The notes under the pieces: model-generated
Database searches by the model: none
Seen by the model: the letters and a program-made list of their open reading frames with translations, nothing else
Told to the model about the DNA's origin: nothing
Shown here: positions 34,812-48,500 of the stretch, one piece after another
How the letters are laid out: each line of letters opens with the position of its first letter
Numbering within the stretch: position 1 is the first letter of the stretch
Position numbers and translations under genes: made by a program
NCBI RefSeq assembly: GCF_014839805.1
Contig: NC_051130.1
Span: forward strand, 434,001 to 498,000
From: Manduca sexta
Lineage: Eukaryota > Arthropoda > Insecta > Lepidoptera > Sphingidae
DNA length: 64,000 bases
Direction of reading: 5' to 3'

Positions 34812-35507
34812 CTAAACAGCAACTATCTCCAACAAGTGCAACGATCGCTCGCCGATCAAAGCTTTGTAGTCCACGCCAGAGCTCTCACTCAGGGAGTCCA
34901 AGTCCAGCAGAGCGCCCTTCAGTCCCCACTTCTTCAGCAGAGCTTCAATGGACCAGTCGGCGCTGCGTTCCTGGTAAGAACACAAAAATCGCGCGTCAGT
35001 ACCATCCAACAAGTAAGCAACTGTCGACAAGATCTCTTCGAACTGCGTGGGCTCGTAAAAACAATCTGACGCGAGCAGCAGGTCTACAGGCCGCAGGTTG
35101 TGTACGTCGGCCAACAGAAGACCCCACGCTAGGCCTGTGATTTTCACGTCGCGATTGGGTACGAGTCCGTTGGCCTCGCAACAAGCTGCCAAGTGCCTGA
35201 GGGATCGTGGCAACGCTACACTGTCAGTGAGTGTGACGCGGGCCCCGCACTTCGCCGCTAGAATACCAGGTAGGCCAGTGCCGCAGCCGAGCTCCAACAC
35301 TCGCAGTCCGCGCAAGTTCCGCCTCTGCGTCCAAAGGTACCAGGCAAGCAGCGGCGCTGACGGCCACGTGTAAAACGAATAGCCGGCCGATAGCAACTCT
35401 GGTATCACGATCTCTAGATATTCACCTCGTGTGTCTCCGTTAGTGGATGATTTTCCGCGGAACACAAACTTTTTCAGCTGACCACTCACAGATCTACCAT
35501 CGCTCAT
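34812..35507 (-). CDS. METTL23: METTL23-like protein methyltransferase
   Basis: Single-exon ORF of 231 residues, a seven-beta-strand SAM-dependent methyltransferase of the METTL21/22/23 group. The SAM-binding motif I VLELGCGTGLPG is near residues 70-81, preceded by the YTWPSAPLLAWYLW segment and followed by a 'LLASDCFYEP' motif near 150 that corresponds to the family's D/ExxY-type active-site region. Mammalian METTL23 is an arginine methyltransferase. The predicted first cistron of the tricistronic unit; its TAG is separated from the SLIRP ATG by three bases. Length agrees with the family. Confidence 0.92.
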   Translation of the reverse strand: MSDGRSVSGQLKKFVFRGKSSTNGDTRGEYLEIVIPELLSAGYSFYTWPSAPLLAWYLWTQRRNLRGLRVLELGCGTGLPGILAAKCGARVTLTDSVALPRSLRHLAACCEANGLVPNRDVKITGLAWGLLLADVHNLRPVDLLLASDCFYEPTQFEEILSTVAYLLDGTDARFLCSYQERSADWSIEALLKKWGLKGALLDLDSLSESSGVDYKALIGERSLHLLEIVAV

Positions 35508-36009
35508 TGCATAAGCATTTTCATAGGATAATAAAGAAAGAGGATCTCGTGGCTGTCGGAAAAATTCTACTATATATTGCCAGTTATGATTATATAATTT
35601 CTACCAGTAAATTGGGCAATTAAGGCAATAGGGGACCGGACAGGTATAACCAAAAAATCTGAAATTCAGTTTAAAGTAAAGTTTGTAATATTAAAAATAT
35701 TATCTCATATTTGTTTTTGTAAAAGAGTTGTGATTTGTATTTTTAAATCAATAAATAAAATACAATAATTATAATATTTTTAGTCTATTCTTTAGGGCAA
35801 ATGAAACACCAATCACGGCGCATGACGTCACACGTGGGTAAAATGTAAACAAACAGACGTCATCTGGATGTCATACCGCGTTGTGTTATTTTAATGCTTT
35901 AAAGGTGTTTTTTGACACAGAACTGCTCTAATAATTAATATTAATTTATACGGGACGTTGTTACTATCTTCCAGCTTAACGTTTACAGATTGTTTAATCG
36001 TTAATCATA

Positions 36010-36174
36010 ATGGACCGCAAAAAATATCGTTGGTGCGTCGTACCTGAATGTAATAATACTTCTATATCTTTACCAAACAAATTATTTATTGATGTACCAC
36101 GAAAAGCAGATATACGAATAAAGTGGCTGCAGTTAGCAAGACGAACCTACGACGGAATGTCTGCAGACCAATGA
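36010..36174 (+). pseudogene. Truncated THAP-domain ORF (54 aa)
   Basis: ATG-to-stop ORF of 54 residues beginning MDRKKYRWCVVPEC and containing KLFIDVP and IKWLQLARR, the first half of a C2CH THAP zinc finger (Cys9 and Cys14 are the first metal ligands). The ORF ends before the second C-x2-H pair, so it cannot form the finger alone. Either a first exon whose donor I cannot identify or a truncated transposon-borne copy. It lies inside the inverted-ended element. Confidence 0.6.
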
Positions 36175-36528
36175 CTAAATATAAAGAGGACAGGCCTCAA
36201 AAGTTAGCTATATGAATAAGTTATATTTATGTTAGGGAAATCGACGCAGAATTGTCAATATATATGTCTATCTCTTTTACTCAAAGCTTATTTGGAACGT
36301 AACAAAAAAGACAAAAATAATTGCTTTCTTCGCATATGGCACTATTTCGTTTACTTCAACACACTGGGACCGCCTTGCGGCAGAAACGCCATTTTATGCG
36401 GGCCAGTCAGCAAGTACATGTAGTGTCAGACGATGTAAACAAATCTTCATAAATATTGAATTTAAAGTAATATAATCATATTCTCAATTGTTCAGTGTGT
36501 TTATTAGTGTATTTGTTAAGTTTCGAAA

Positions 36529-36599
36529 ATGACTCAGTGTTGTGTGAAAGGATGCAAATCGAATTCACGCAAGAAAGACCCCGAAATATCTTTTCATAG
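36529..36599 (+). CDS. THAP-domain first exon (partial gene)
   Basis: ATG followed by 23 codons (MTQCCVKGCKSNS...ISFHR) ending at a good donor (CATAG then GTTAGT). CCVKGC and the FHR block are the start of a THAP finger, which is often split by an intron just after this block. A continuing exon could not be found with confidence. Expression is unproven; it may be part of the surrounding element. Confidence 0.5.
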
Positions 36600-37865
36600 G
36601 TTAGTAACTGTTTTACCGAAAATTAGCAAATATCTTTGTATATTTACTTTTTGGATGTGTTTTTATCAATTAAAATGATATGTGGATCTGGTTTGTTAAG
36701 CTTTGGACCCTTTTAGGCGTGATTTATACACATTAAAATCATTATGTTTGTTTACACACGAGCTTAGGGATGGGTGGGTGGATTTGTTTAGAAATTATTG
36801 ATATCGATATTTTAACAGACGCCCGTTAATCAGTTACGGTTTTGTCTTTGAAAGAATGTTAGAGCACACATCAATATTGTATTATTCAGAACGACAAACT
36901 GAGTGAAATTAGAATATTTTTTTAATATAACCAAAAAATTTAAAAACCAAGGCAAAATGAATTGAGAATATTGAGCGACGTGATTGGAATCCTACACCAA
37001 ATACATATTTCTTTACATTTTGAGAAGATATGCATAAACCACACGTTTAATTAACGCGAGTAAAGATAACTGTTTTCCAACAATATTCCCGATAAGTAAA
37101 ATAGTAATGATTATTATACTTCACCTAATAGTAATATTACTTTAATATATTGCTATGAATAAAATTAGAATTGTTACATAAAAGAATAGATAAACATAAA
37201 AGAAACAACATAAAAGATGAAATGTAAGATATATTTTACAATTGGCGGTCTTATGTTTCGAGCAACCTTTGCATGCACGGAAATAGATACATAATCATAT
37301 TGTTGTTATTGTAAATAATTATTATAATTGATTATCTTAACCACCATTTTACGGTCATTGATTTTAGTTTGCTGAACCATAGTTATGTTTCTCGATCAAA
37401 GAGCATAATAATAAAATAAAATAAAACCAACCAAATAATTGCTGGCTACGCTATCTTATTCCATTTATCATGTATTAAATAAATATCTTAATCTGTAACT
37501 TAAATTTTTAGCAAGGAATAGTGCAACATACAAATATAGATCAAACACAACTGGATGTTTGTCACAACAGGTACTGCTTTGTTTAACAATTGTTACTTAT
37601 AAATCAGTTTCAATTTGTTTGTTTACATTATGGTTTGTTATATTTATATTATGGTAGTTCCTAACCCCTTTCGTATTTGATCTTTTTGGGGCTTGTTTGT
37701 CTCTCTTAATTCTTCGATGTCGATACAAAATTTTCGGTACTAGCATATCACTATTGTAAGGGGCGGAGTCGGCGCCATTTTATGCATTAAATGTGCCGCA
37801 TGTCACGTGACCATATCAACCATCCTCTATACTCCTTTATCATTGCTGCAGACTCACCGATTTAG

Positions 37866-37886
37866 TTCTGTGAGGATCACTTTGAT
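37866..37886 (+). pseudogene. THAP C-x2-H fragment, 7 codons
   Basis: Encodes FCEDHFD, the second ligand pair of a THAP finger, preceded by TTTAG and followed directly by GTAAGT. It could be a 21-nt microexon; the in-frame TAG just upstream could equally mean a frameshifted remnant of a longer exon starting at the CTGCAG at 37852. Confidence 0.35.
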
Positions 37887-39502
37887 GTAAGTAAATAAAA
37901 AATAGTGTTTCGGTTTAAAATAAATCGATAAATATTTCAATTAATTAAATCATTTGTACACCCAGGGAGGTTACGGTTATGAGATGTATTTGTTTATGTT
38001 TTAGCTGCCACATGATATGGAATAGAATATTTATTTATATAGAATTCTGGTTGTTACACAGTAACCTGAGATTGCCTGAGATTAACACGGTCTATGCAGT
38101 GTTGCCAGATCATAATTTCTCTTTACCCCAAGATTATTAGGAATTTAAAATTTTACCCTTAAACCAATCATAAATAATTCGGTACTTTTTTTTCTATATC
38201 CTTATCTATGCAGACGCCACTTCTTTCTTCACTTCCACTTCAATAATTATTAATTTAATTATCTCATTTTATTAGGAACAACTAGCTGTACAGGAAAATT
38301 GTACTGAATAAAAATTATAATTGTTTCATGGCCTACAATTTTGTAGGAAACATCTTTCTCTAAGCTCAATATTTATTACAATACCGTGAAACAATAGCTT
38401 TAATACCTTAACTCGTAGAATTACCCCAAAAATTACTATAAAAAAAATACCCTGCTGATTCAGTTTTACCCTAAATCTAGGATAAATAACCCTAATCTGG
38501 CATTATTGAATCACTGTTCAAATGACAAGACTTGTCAAGTTGCTTTATCCACGTATGACGTCACACGAGACGAAATGACATAATGTAGCGTTTGCGCGGG
38601 AATTATAGCTATTTAACATTTAGGCATGGTTTTATGTACTTTTTAAGCTTTATTTGTGCAAAATACTATTTTTCTTGGCTATTTATATCCACAATGATCA
38701 ATTTAAAACACCTTCTGAAAATTTGTCCGGTCCCCTATTGACAACATTTCATTTTTTCAATATACTTAAATGTTTATATTTTATGAAACTAGATCTAACA
38801 TAATGAGAACCATATTTTTTCTCTTTTCAAAATTCAGATATTTTCATTAATGATTTTCACTTTGAATTTTGTGTTATTCTAAAACGACGTAATCACCAAA
38901 TGACGTCATATATACGACTCAAGACGTAATGACCTTTGCTTTGCAGGAAAAAATAAGTGAAGTGACAGATTTTTTTGTTACTCTCTCTCGTTGAAAGTGG
39001 CAGTTGTGACAGACGTCTTAGTTTTTTAAATAAAAAGTAAGGTGGACCAAGGAACTACTTCATTTAAGCGTATGTATTACGTCATCAAGCATTTTTTCGG
39101 TTTTTAATTTTTCGGTTTTTGATTTATTACTTATTTACTTAGAAAAACGACGTACATAAATAAAATGAAGGTTTAGTGATGGCTATAGAACTTAATAATT
39201 TTTAATTATAATAAAATTATTTAATATTCGTATATACCGTTTAGTAGAAAATTTTAACGGCGGTATCCCTAATTGTAGTCCAGTCGTTCAATTATCAGAG
39301 CCATTCTGAGCTTATCATTCAATTTAATCATTCACTTTACGCTGACAAATGACAGTCAAACGTAAACGTAATTCATAGTAATTCCACGGATCAGTGGGTA
39401 CTACGATAAACTGATTTATTCTCGAAATTTTACATTGTGTGTACTTAGAGTGTAACGTAACGTTTTGTTAATTATATTCTTAATAATTAAATAAATAATA
39501 AA

Positions 39503-42500
39503 ATGTCTGCTGCTGTAAAAGGTAAGCTATTTTTAAATTAACTAGCCTGTGTGTTAATTAGCACGATATTTCTTACATTAAGTATATTGACAAGTACCTA
39601 CCTATCGTATCAGTGGGGGGCAAATTCTGAATATAATATCGAGAATATTATTGTATTTCTTATTTCAATGTACACGTTAGGTTCAAGATAAATACTGTTA
39701 ACTGTGCGGTGAAGTGCGAATAACAAAGTTCAGTGACCTTGCTCAGGATTCAAAGTCCGAACTCAGAGTGAAAATGGATAAACTTACTACTCGATACATT
39801 TAATGATCTACCTGGAATATTTTTTAACTGTTATTTCTATTTATAACCCCGTGCAACAAAGATTCCCGTTATCTTGACAGCTGAACATAGCAAACATATT
39901 TTATTGTACAAAGCGAAAAACTTTACTGCTGTTTGCGAAAGTAACTATTAGGGTTATCATATTTTATTAAAATTAGAAACGATAACTTCTCGTGGACTTC
40001 GTAAGCGAGATAACGGTTTATGCAAGGATTAAGAGATTAAAAACGTGTCTAATATTTATAATATACTTCATATATTGGAGAGCTAGGTACCGAATAAGTG
40101 CGATAAATGGACAAAGCGATAAAGTTCCTTCCCGTACTACCATCCGACATAGTGTATTCCAAACAGGTGTATTCTCTGTTTACTGGTGGTAGACCATATG
40201 TGAGAGGCCGCCTGGGTAGGTACCACCGCAATGTCTATTTCTGCCGCCAAGCAACAGTGTGTAGTCACTGCTGTGTTCCAGTTTGAAGGACATTGTAGCC
40301 AGTGTAACTACTGGACATAATAAGACTTAACATCTCACGTCTCAGAATGGCGAGCGCAGTGGAATACCAAACAATATTTTGTATTTCAAGGTGTTGGATG
40401 GCGTTTCTTCTGTTTATGGGCGGTCGTATCGCTTACCATCAGGTGCATGGCAAGCTCGTCTCGTCATTCACAGCAATAAAAAAAATTCTATTAGCCAACC
40501 TTGCATCAGAAATGTTAGCATAATATATTTGATAGGAAGTATATTATAATAATATTCCAGATGAATATTGTAAACTATTTACCTAATTTAGTGTACTGTA
40601 GCGTAGTTAGGTAATCAATGGCCCTAGTGCAAAAAATGACCCCCTCCCCGCTTTGTGCGTATCGCGACCAGTTGCAGCCTGAACCGATGCGAGGGCCCAG
40701 GCAGGGCCATAAAGGTACTATAGCTCAGCGTACACTTGCTTCAGTTCGTCTAGGGCAGAGAGGCTAGAGGGCCTCGGTGCGCTGCATCGCCTAGCTCTAC
40801 GAGAGCCCCTAATGTTATAAATAGTCGTGTCTTCGCAATAAAGATTAGAGCGCTATAGTATGAATAACTCTGATTTAATACCCACGTTCTATGTGATATT
40901 TTTCTTGTTCATAATGACGGTTTCCTCACTAGGAGAGTTAGCTCCCCATCTCTCTCCCTTATTACGTTACTGATGTATTGTTTAACAAATATACCTACAT
41001 GCCTATCTAAGTGTAGTTGATAAGCGGCGGAATTTGAATTGTTTACATCTAAAAAGTATAGAAATCACATACTGGGCTTAATCTGTAATATGTACAAATG
41101 CCCTGCTTTGGTATATCGTCACGGGATACCACTTATCGATACTGAAAAAATGATTGCCTCTGACGTAGTTGTACGGTACGACTGCAGTGCTGAGGTCTCG
41201 GGTTTGATTCTCGGGTCGGGCAATGATATTGGATATTTCTACTCAGTATCAGCTCGAAGTCTGGTATTTCTGCTCGAGACGTCTATTAGCTCGCTCCCTA
41301 TCACATCATAAGACGGAACACACGCGGCGAAAAATAGGTGCCCTAGTTTTATATCTGCCTACCGCCTTGGGGATAAGGGCGTGATGTGTGTTCGTTCTCT
41401 CGTTCTAGTGATAGGCTCGCCCTACGGGTACAAATTCCAGACTCCGGGCTGATACTGTCAAGTAAAACAGTGTAATAACATGCAGTAATTAAAATAACTC
41501 CTGTCTCTTCCTACTGTTTATGGGCTAACAAAGCTTCAGTCTTATCAGAGGATGTAGTAGGCATAGGAAATTCTCATAATAGAAATATTTACAAGAATAT
41601 TGCATTTTATTTATTTACATAAAATGTAAATAAATAAATCATCAAAATCGGTTCATCCAGTCGAAAGTTCTGAGGTAACAAACATTTTAAAAAAATACAG
41701 TCGAATTGAGAACATCCTCCCTTTTTTGAAGTCGGTTAAAAACTTATCTCATATAATACCGATTTAGAACAGTTTTTTGTACAAAGTCCATTCCGATCAA
41801 AGGTGAACACTTCATAAATATTATAAGAGATAATGTTATCTCAATATTACCTCTAATATGCATTTTATTGCTCGTTTATGCTCCTATAAATAAGGATTTT
41901 GTTTTTTATTTGGACTAAAATGAGTAACAAATCACGAGTTCGATACAAACATATTTTTATTTTTATTTCGAAAGTATGACATACTAGTAATCTGGTAATA
42001 AGTTATTTTGTCTTCTAGTTCAGTATTATTGTTATATATTATATAGTTTATAAAGCAGATCAAACAGTTTTCTTTTCATGGACAAATAACGCGTTATCGT
42101 TACCATTACTTGGAGGTTGTGTGAAAGGGTTCTGTTGGTTTCACCGGTCTCGCGGCCCCATGTTGACACTCGGGAGTATAGCATTATCTGACGTGCATTG
42201 GATACGATAACCTAGTTGGGTGTGGAACGGTCTGCCAAGACGAATGTCCGCAGCTTCAAATCCCAAGGGCACACAACTCTGACTTTTCTAAAATCATGTG
42301 TGTATTCTTTGTGAATTTATCGTTCGCTTTAACGGTGAAGGAAAACATCGTGAGGAAACCTGCACATCTGAGAAGTTCTCTATAGGAATTTCGAAGGTGT
42401 GTGAAGTCTACCAATCCGCACTAGGCCAGCGTGGTGGACTAAGGCCTAATCCCTCTCAGTAGTAGAGACGGCCCGTGCTCAGCAGCGGGCAAGTACATAA

Positions 42501-45500
42501 TACAGGGCTGATATTATTATTATTATTGGACCTATTCCCTAACCCTCGTATACCCCAAGCGGCTTATCAACCAAAACCCGCGGTGGCCTTCTACGGGGCA
42601 AAAGGGACGGCCATGGGGTAAATCAAACCATATTGGTTAAACAAAAAACAGAAAATGGAAAACACTTTTTTTTAATTCATAATGTATGTTGTGAAGTAGC
42701 TCAAGATATGTTATTTTGTGTTCTTACTCCTTACTTTCAGCTCTTTATCTACTCATTGTACCGTACGTATATGTGGAAACTTTAGTAGCCATATGTGATT
42801 TTAGCTGAAAGTTTTCCTTTATAAAAAATAAATATTGGCAGTTTTTATGTTGAAACTAGCTTTTTCCCGCGCCTCCGCCCGCGTTATAAAGTTTCTTGGG
42901 GCTAAAGTTTTCCGTTATAAAAGTCACGCTATATATTTGCCCGGGAGCCTATGTTCCTCCAAGGGTCTCAAACTGTCTCCATGCCAAATTTCATCTTACT
43001 ACGTTGGGTAGTTCTTGAGTTTAACACGTTCAGGCAGACAGATGCAGCGGTGGATTTTGTTTTATAATATATTTTTGTAGAAATTTTTAAGAGGAACAAT
43101 CCCGTCATTCATCTTTGTTGCATAACTTTAACCGTTTACGCAGCGCACGCAACGGATGCTCTCAAAACTAATAAATTTTCCCCGTTTTTGCAACATGTTT
43201 CATTACTGCTCCGCTCCTATTGATCATAGCGTGATGATATATAGCCTATAGCACTCCACGAACAAATGGCTATCCAACGCAAAAAGATTTTTTCTGTTTG
43301 AACCGGTAGTTCCTGAGATTAGCGCGTTCAAACAAACAAACAAACTCTTCAGCTTTATATAATAGTATAGATTTACCACGTGGCTATAGGTTTATATGGG
43401 TGTGAGGTTAAGAAAGAACAAAATATCTATCGCTGGCATAAAAAGAACAAAAAACAATACGAACGTTAATTTATAAATAAGTATCTTTGTTTCTTAAGAT
43501 TACAAAAAAAAAAAAACAAATATTAGCAACGGCACCGCTCATTCAGCTGGACGCCGCCGTACCACGTTAGACCACACGCACACATCTACACATACCTCTG
43601 TTCAAAAAGATGTTCTCGTTAATATGTTCATAAAAATGTTCCAACAGTTCGGACAAATTATAAATAATTAATGACAAGTCAGATAGACTCATTTACCATA
43701 GGAACATTCCTACTAATATAAATGCGAAAGTTTGTGAGGATGGATGTATGGATATATGTGTTTGTTCCTCTTTCACGAAACTTTATAGAAACATTGGTTA
43801 TACATCAGAATGACACATAAAATACAATTTATGATTTTGTGTAATTTGGTCATAATATAACGAAACATATCAAGTAAGTCGGAAAAAATTATCGCGAAAA
43901 CCCTTCACGCGGGCGAATCCGCGAGCAAAAGCTAGTAAATACAAAAAGTACATCATTATTTAATATTATTTGCTCAATATGATGCATTCAGTATGAATAT
44001 ACATAGGTATACAATATACTGCATGCGCGCTACGGCAGCGCTCTGAGATCCTGGGTTCAAATCCCGGGTCGGGTAAAGTGATATTTGGGATTTTCTGCTC
44101 AGTACCAGCCCGGTATTTGAGCCCGATATGGCGATAGGCTCGCCCCCTATCACATCATAGGGCCGGAATACACTTGGCGGAAAGTGGGTGCCCTGCGCCT
44201 CTGCATGCATGCGTATTCATAGGAAGGGAGCATATCGCCATTACGAGCATAAGAGCATAAATTGAAGATTGCGCACAGAGCAGAAAACCCAATATCGCTT
44301 TGCCCGACACGAGGTTCGTACACGGGTCGAACAAAGTTTTATTAGATCGAATTATTCATCGAAAGTGGTTGGCAATCTTGTAATATAGCGATATATCTGG
44401 GCTCTCATACGAATGACGTCTCATGATAAAGTCCGCAGAAAAGGTGTAGATAAAATAAAAATACAAAATAATACTATACTAATGCATTTGGCCGAAGTCC
44501 GTTTACCGTTCTAAAGTCCAACACGTGATATTTTTAAATATTATCTAGTTACTTTATAAATACACACGAAACGGAGAAGTCGTTCGTCTTACAGTACTTA
44601 TATCCGTAATGTTAAAAATCAAACATAGGAAAATACCTTATTATCATTACACTGAATATGTCATTCCATCCGAAATACAAAAATGTATGCACTGATTCTT
44701 GGTGAAATAGACTGAGCAGTGATACTTTGTAGGAGGTACATTTTTTTATACGCGCACGAATGTGAATCCTCTGTACCTGATGGTAAGTGGAGTGAGGTCC
44801 AATAGAATGTCAACTGATGAGAGATGATTACCCCTCGGCAGTCGACACAATTATGCCGGCCTGTTGGAACTTGGAACCGTGTATAGGCTGATCCCAGAAC
44901 GTGACGCACTTACGTGGGCCACCATGCCGATTCTAACACCTTGTTCACGGTGGTCGTTATCCGGGCGGATATAAAATATATTCTACCAGCATGAAACGTA
45001 GGAGTAACTTGACCCTTCTATAAGTAATTTTTCGCCAACTAAATCCGAGATTAAAGTTAATCAGTCTAGAACTTGGCTGTTCAAATCCATTCAGGGCTGT
45101 CTAAATTTACTTCTCACAAATATATAAACTTATTTAAACTTTTGCCTTTATAATATTGGTAGGTATCAGTGAGGTATTCATAAGATTCAAGAAGAATTCA
45201 GGTTTTTGTATTACTAGTCGAAGCATGTAGTAAAAGAAACAATAATAATATGATTTCTAGGTATATTCATCGTCGGCGCCAAGCGCACGCCATTCGGCAC
45301 GTTCGGCGGCGTGTTCCGCAACACGTCGGCCACCGAGCTGCAGACCATCGCCACCACAGCAGCGCTCAAGGAGGCAGGAGTGTCCCCGCAGCAAGTAGAC
45401 TCTATGGTTGTCGGTCAGGTCATTGCGGTAAGTGGAATTTATATTCTTTCGTAAGCAAAATAAAGTCTGTTTTTGAAGCCACGTAACATTGTGTCAGCAC

Positions 45501-48500
45501 TGTAGTACTCTGGTCTTTACGACGTTGTACCTATAGTGGTTAGTAAAAAAGTAGACAACAAGAAATTAACATAAGTCTAATTAGTCAAGCACAGTTCAAT
45601 GCCGTACATCGTAATAGTTGTATTAAGACTATCTTGAGATATCATTAGCCAAGTTGTTTAGGTTATTTTTCATCTGAAAAATATAGATGATCGGAAATTT
45701 AACCTAAACTTGACCTAGTTAAAGCGTAACGTAATGATTTGTTGGCAGGCGTCCCAAACGGACGGCATCTACACTCCCCGTCACGCGGCGCTCAAGGCCG
45801 GCATCCCGCAGGAGAAGCCCGTGCTCGGCATCAACAGGCTCTGCGGCTCTGGGTTCCAGTCCGTGGTCAACAGTGCTCAGGTAAGGAATACATGAGACGG
45901 TGGGAATATTGCTTGTGTAAGATGCGAAGACTGATCAGTGAAGAGGTGGTGTCTTCTCCGCCCAGCGGCGCCAATATACCTGTTAGAGATACTGGAATTC
46001 ACGCACTCCGGAACGTGAAGTAATATTACACTTAGAAGATTCAAGTGGTGGTATTTATTTCACTTCGCCTTGCAACAGGATACGTGTAACTTTTTCCAAT
46101 ATTTATACAATTATTTCACGATTCTAATCACAATTTTCACTTATTTCATTATGATTAGTATCAATAGTTTTTTTTTCTTTATACCATCCGTACTCTCTGT
46201 GTGATCAAATCTCTTTAGATCATTATTGTTTAGTGTTTATCTCTGTAATATAAGGAACACGTGTGCAAAATTGCATGGTCACAGTATAAACTACGGTATA
46301 AGTTAAAATAAGAATTGTGACTACGCGATTGAATACTTTAGCCTGTATAGCAGATATTGGCTATGCGTAATTGTACAATTCGGATATGTGCTTTACACTC
46401 TAACCCCCTTATTCATAGACGTTTTTTATCTAACGATCGAGTAAAGCTGTGATAACAAGTCTGTTTCTCAGTGCTGACGGCATGGCAGTCTTCTCATTGC
46501 GTAGACATAGAGCCGTTGTGATTGGCTAATATTGAGATACAACAATAATAGCCTATCACAACGGCCCTATGTCTGTTTCTCAGTGCCATTTTGCACTGAG
46601 AAACATGCTTGTTATCACAGCTTTACTTCGTCCTTAGATAAAAAACGTTTATGAATAAGGGGGTAAGAGTATACATGACGTGTAGTGTCGGTGATTAACT
46701 CGAGTAGAACAGCCGGTCAGGTTCACAGTTTAACTTTATTACTTTGACGCTCGGTTTATGATGGTTGAGTCGCAGCTCGAGGTAGATATAAACGTTTTTA
46801 TAATAGTTGCATACTGATGAAAATAAGGCTCCAATATAATAGACTATAAATACAATTTATTGTAAATAAAATAATACATTTGGTGACGAGGGCTAGCAAG
46901 ACAATGGTACGATTTAAAAGTGAAGCGAGCCATGTGACAGAACATAAAAAATAAATGTAAAAATGCCAGTTCGCTCTTCCAAGAAGGCGCTTAATCATTT
47001 GCGTCCTTATTTCCAACACCCTCCTCTGGACGCAAACCCATGGCACTGACGAACTTCTCGTGTTTTATTCGAGAAAGACCCTTGGTGAGCACATCAGCAA
47101 CCATTTCTTGAGTGCTCTTATAGAGAACCGAAACTTGGTTGCTGGCTATCTTTTCCCTCACGAAGTGGTAGCGAACGTCAATATGTTTGCTGCGCGCATG
47201 ATAGGTGTCATTACCTGAAATACTGATTGCACTTTGATTATCACAATACAGTGTAATAGGCAAACCTTTAAGATTAGGCCAAATGTCTTCTTCCAATTGC
47301 TTCAGCCACAAAGCTTCTTGTGTTGCTGCTGCCAATGACATGTATTCAGCCTCTGTACTAGACAGCGCTATGGTTGGCTGTCTTTTTGCACACCAACTTA
47401 TGGCAGCACCCTGAAAAATAAAAACGTAACCAGAGCATGATCTTCTGTCCTCAGAATTAGTTGCCCAGTCAGCGTCACAATAACCGAGAATATTGTTGTT
47501 ATTTTTCTTGAATACAAGTTTCATGGATATTGTTCCTTTTAAATATCTCAAAATTCTCTTAAGTGCACCCCAATGTTGCGCAGTTGGTTTATTATTAAAT
47601 CTACTCAGTGTATTTACTGCATAAGCAATATCTGGTCGTGTTCCCTGTGATAAATATAATAAACAGCCGATGAGTTCTTGATATGGAATGTGGTTTAGAA
47701 CTTCATTATCATTCTCAGCCTTTTTTAATTGTAAGTTCGGCTCGCATGGTGTGTACACAGGATTACATTCACTCATATTAAAGCGTTTAAGTATTTTTTT
47801 TATATAGAGAGTTTGATCAAGTGATATTTCAGACTTACATTTTGTAATTCTATAGCCAATGCAGAATTTAGCTTCGCCGAGGTCTTTTATGTGAAATTTT
47901 TCACTCAATTTTCTCTTCACTATTTGGAATGTATCTTCATTGTTATATAAGTACAAAATATCATCAACATATACAGTTAAGAATATTGTATCAGTTTCAT
48001 TTATGATTTGATAATATATGCACAAATCTACTTTAGATCTTACAAAGCCAATTTCTAAAAGAGCTGCATTCAATTTCTTGTTCCATTGTCTGCTTGCTTG
48101 TTTCAGACCATATATTGATTTATTAAGTCGACATACCTTTTCACCAATTTCAAAGTGTTGTGGTTGTGACATATAAATTTCTTCTTCTATCTCACCTTGC
48201 AAAAATGCGCTAACCGCATCCATTTGATGAATTTTTAAATTATATTTTATCGCTAAACCCATCATATACCTCATTGAAGAATAGCGAATGACTGGAGCAT
48301 ATATTTCGTTATAATGTATTCCTTTTTCTGTTGACATCCTTTTACAACTAGTCTCGCTTTATATCGAAGAATTTGACCATTTTGGTCAGTCTTAGTTTTA
48401 AATATCCACTTGCATGCTAATATCATATTATTCTTCGGCTTGTCAACTAGTGTCCAAGTATTATTGCTTAACAATGATTGATATTCTTCATTCATTGCCT

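Larger units (their letters stand above)
35626..38740. mobile_element. Candidate THAP-bearing DNA transposon with 17-bp inverted ends
   Basis: CAATAGGGGACCGGACA at 35626-35642 recurs as a perfect reverse complement at 38724-38740, enclosing 3.1 kb. Inside are two separate THAP-domain N-termini (36010 and 36529) and a THAP-like FCEDHF block (37866). A GACGTCACAC-type word is present near both ends (about 35825 and 38558). Sequence outside the 17 bp diverges at once, and no clear target duplication was found. THAP domains are used as DNA-binding domains by P-type and Kolobok transposases, but no catalytic domain was seen. Decayed or non-autonomous copy, superfamily unresolved. Confidence 0.5.
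39522..45260. other. ACAA2 intron 1, repeat-rich
   Basis: 5.7 kb. Holds a family C retroposon, SINE A and SINE B copies, two RTE-like tails and a family D repeat (listed separately). Remaining stretches, e.g. 40500-41150 and 41480-42200, show nothing I can name. A 90-codon open stretch at 41039 reads through SINE B and is not a gene. Confidence 0.6.

Noticed and set aside
34123..35373. Plus-strand ORFs (up to 219 aa) opposite METTL23, SLIRP and ACBD6
   Set aside because: Antisense shadows of three well-recognised proteins; no domain of their own.
44050..44075. tRNA gene suggested by a good B box
   Set aside because: No cloverleaf or acceptor stem; the segment is the head of SINE family B.
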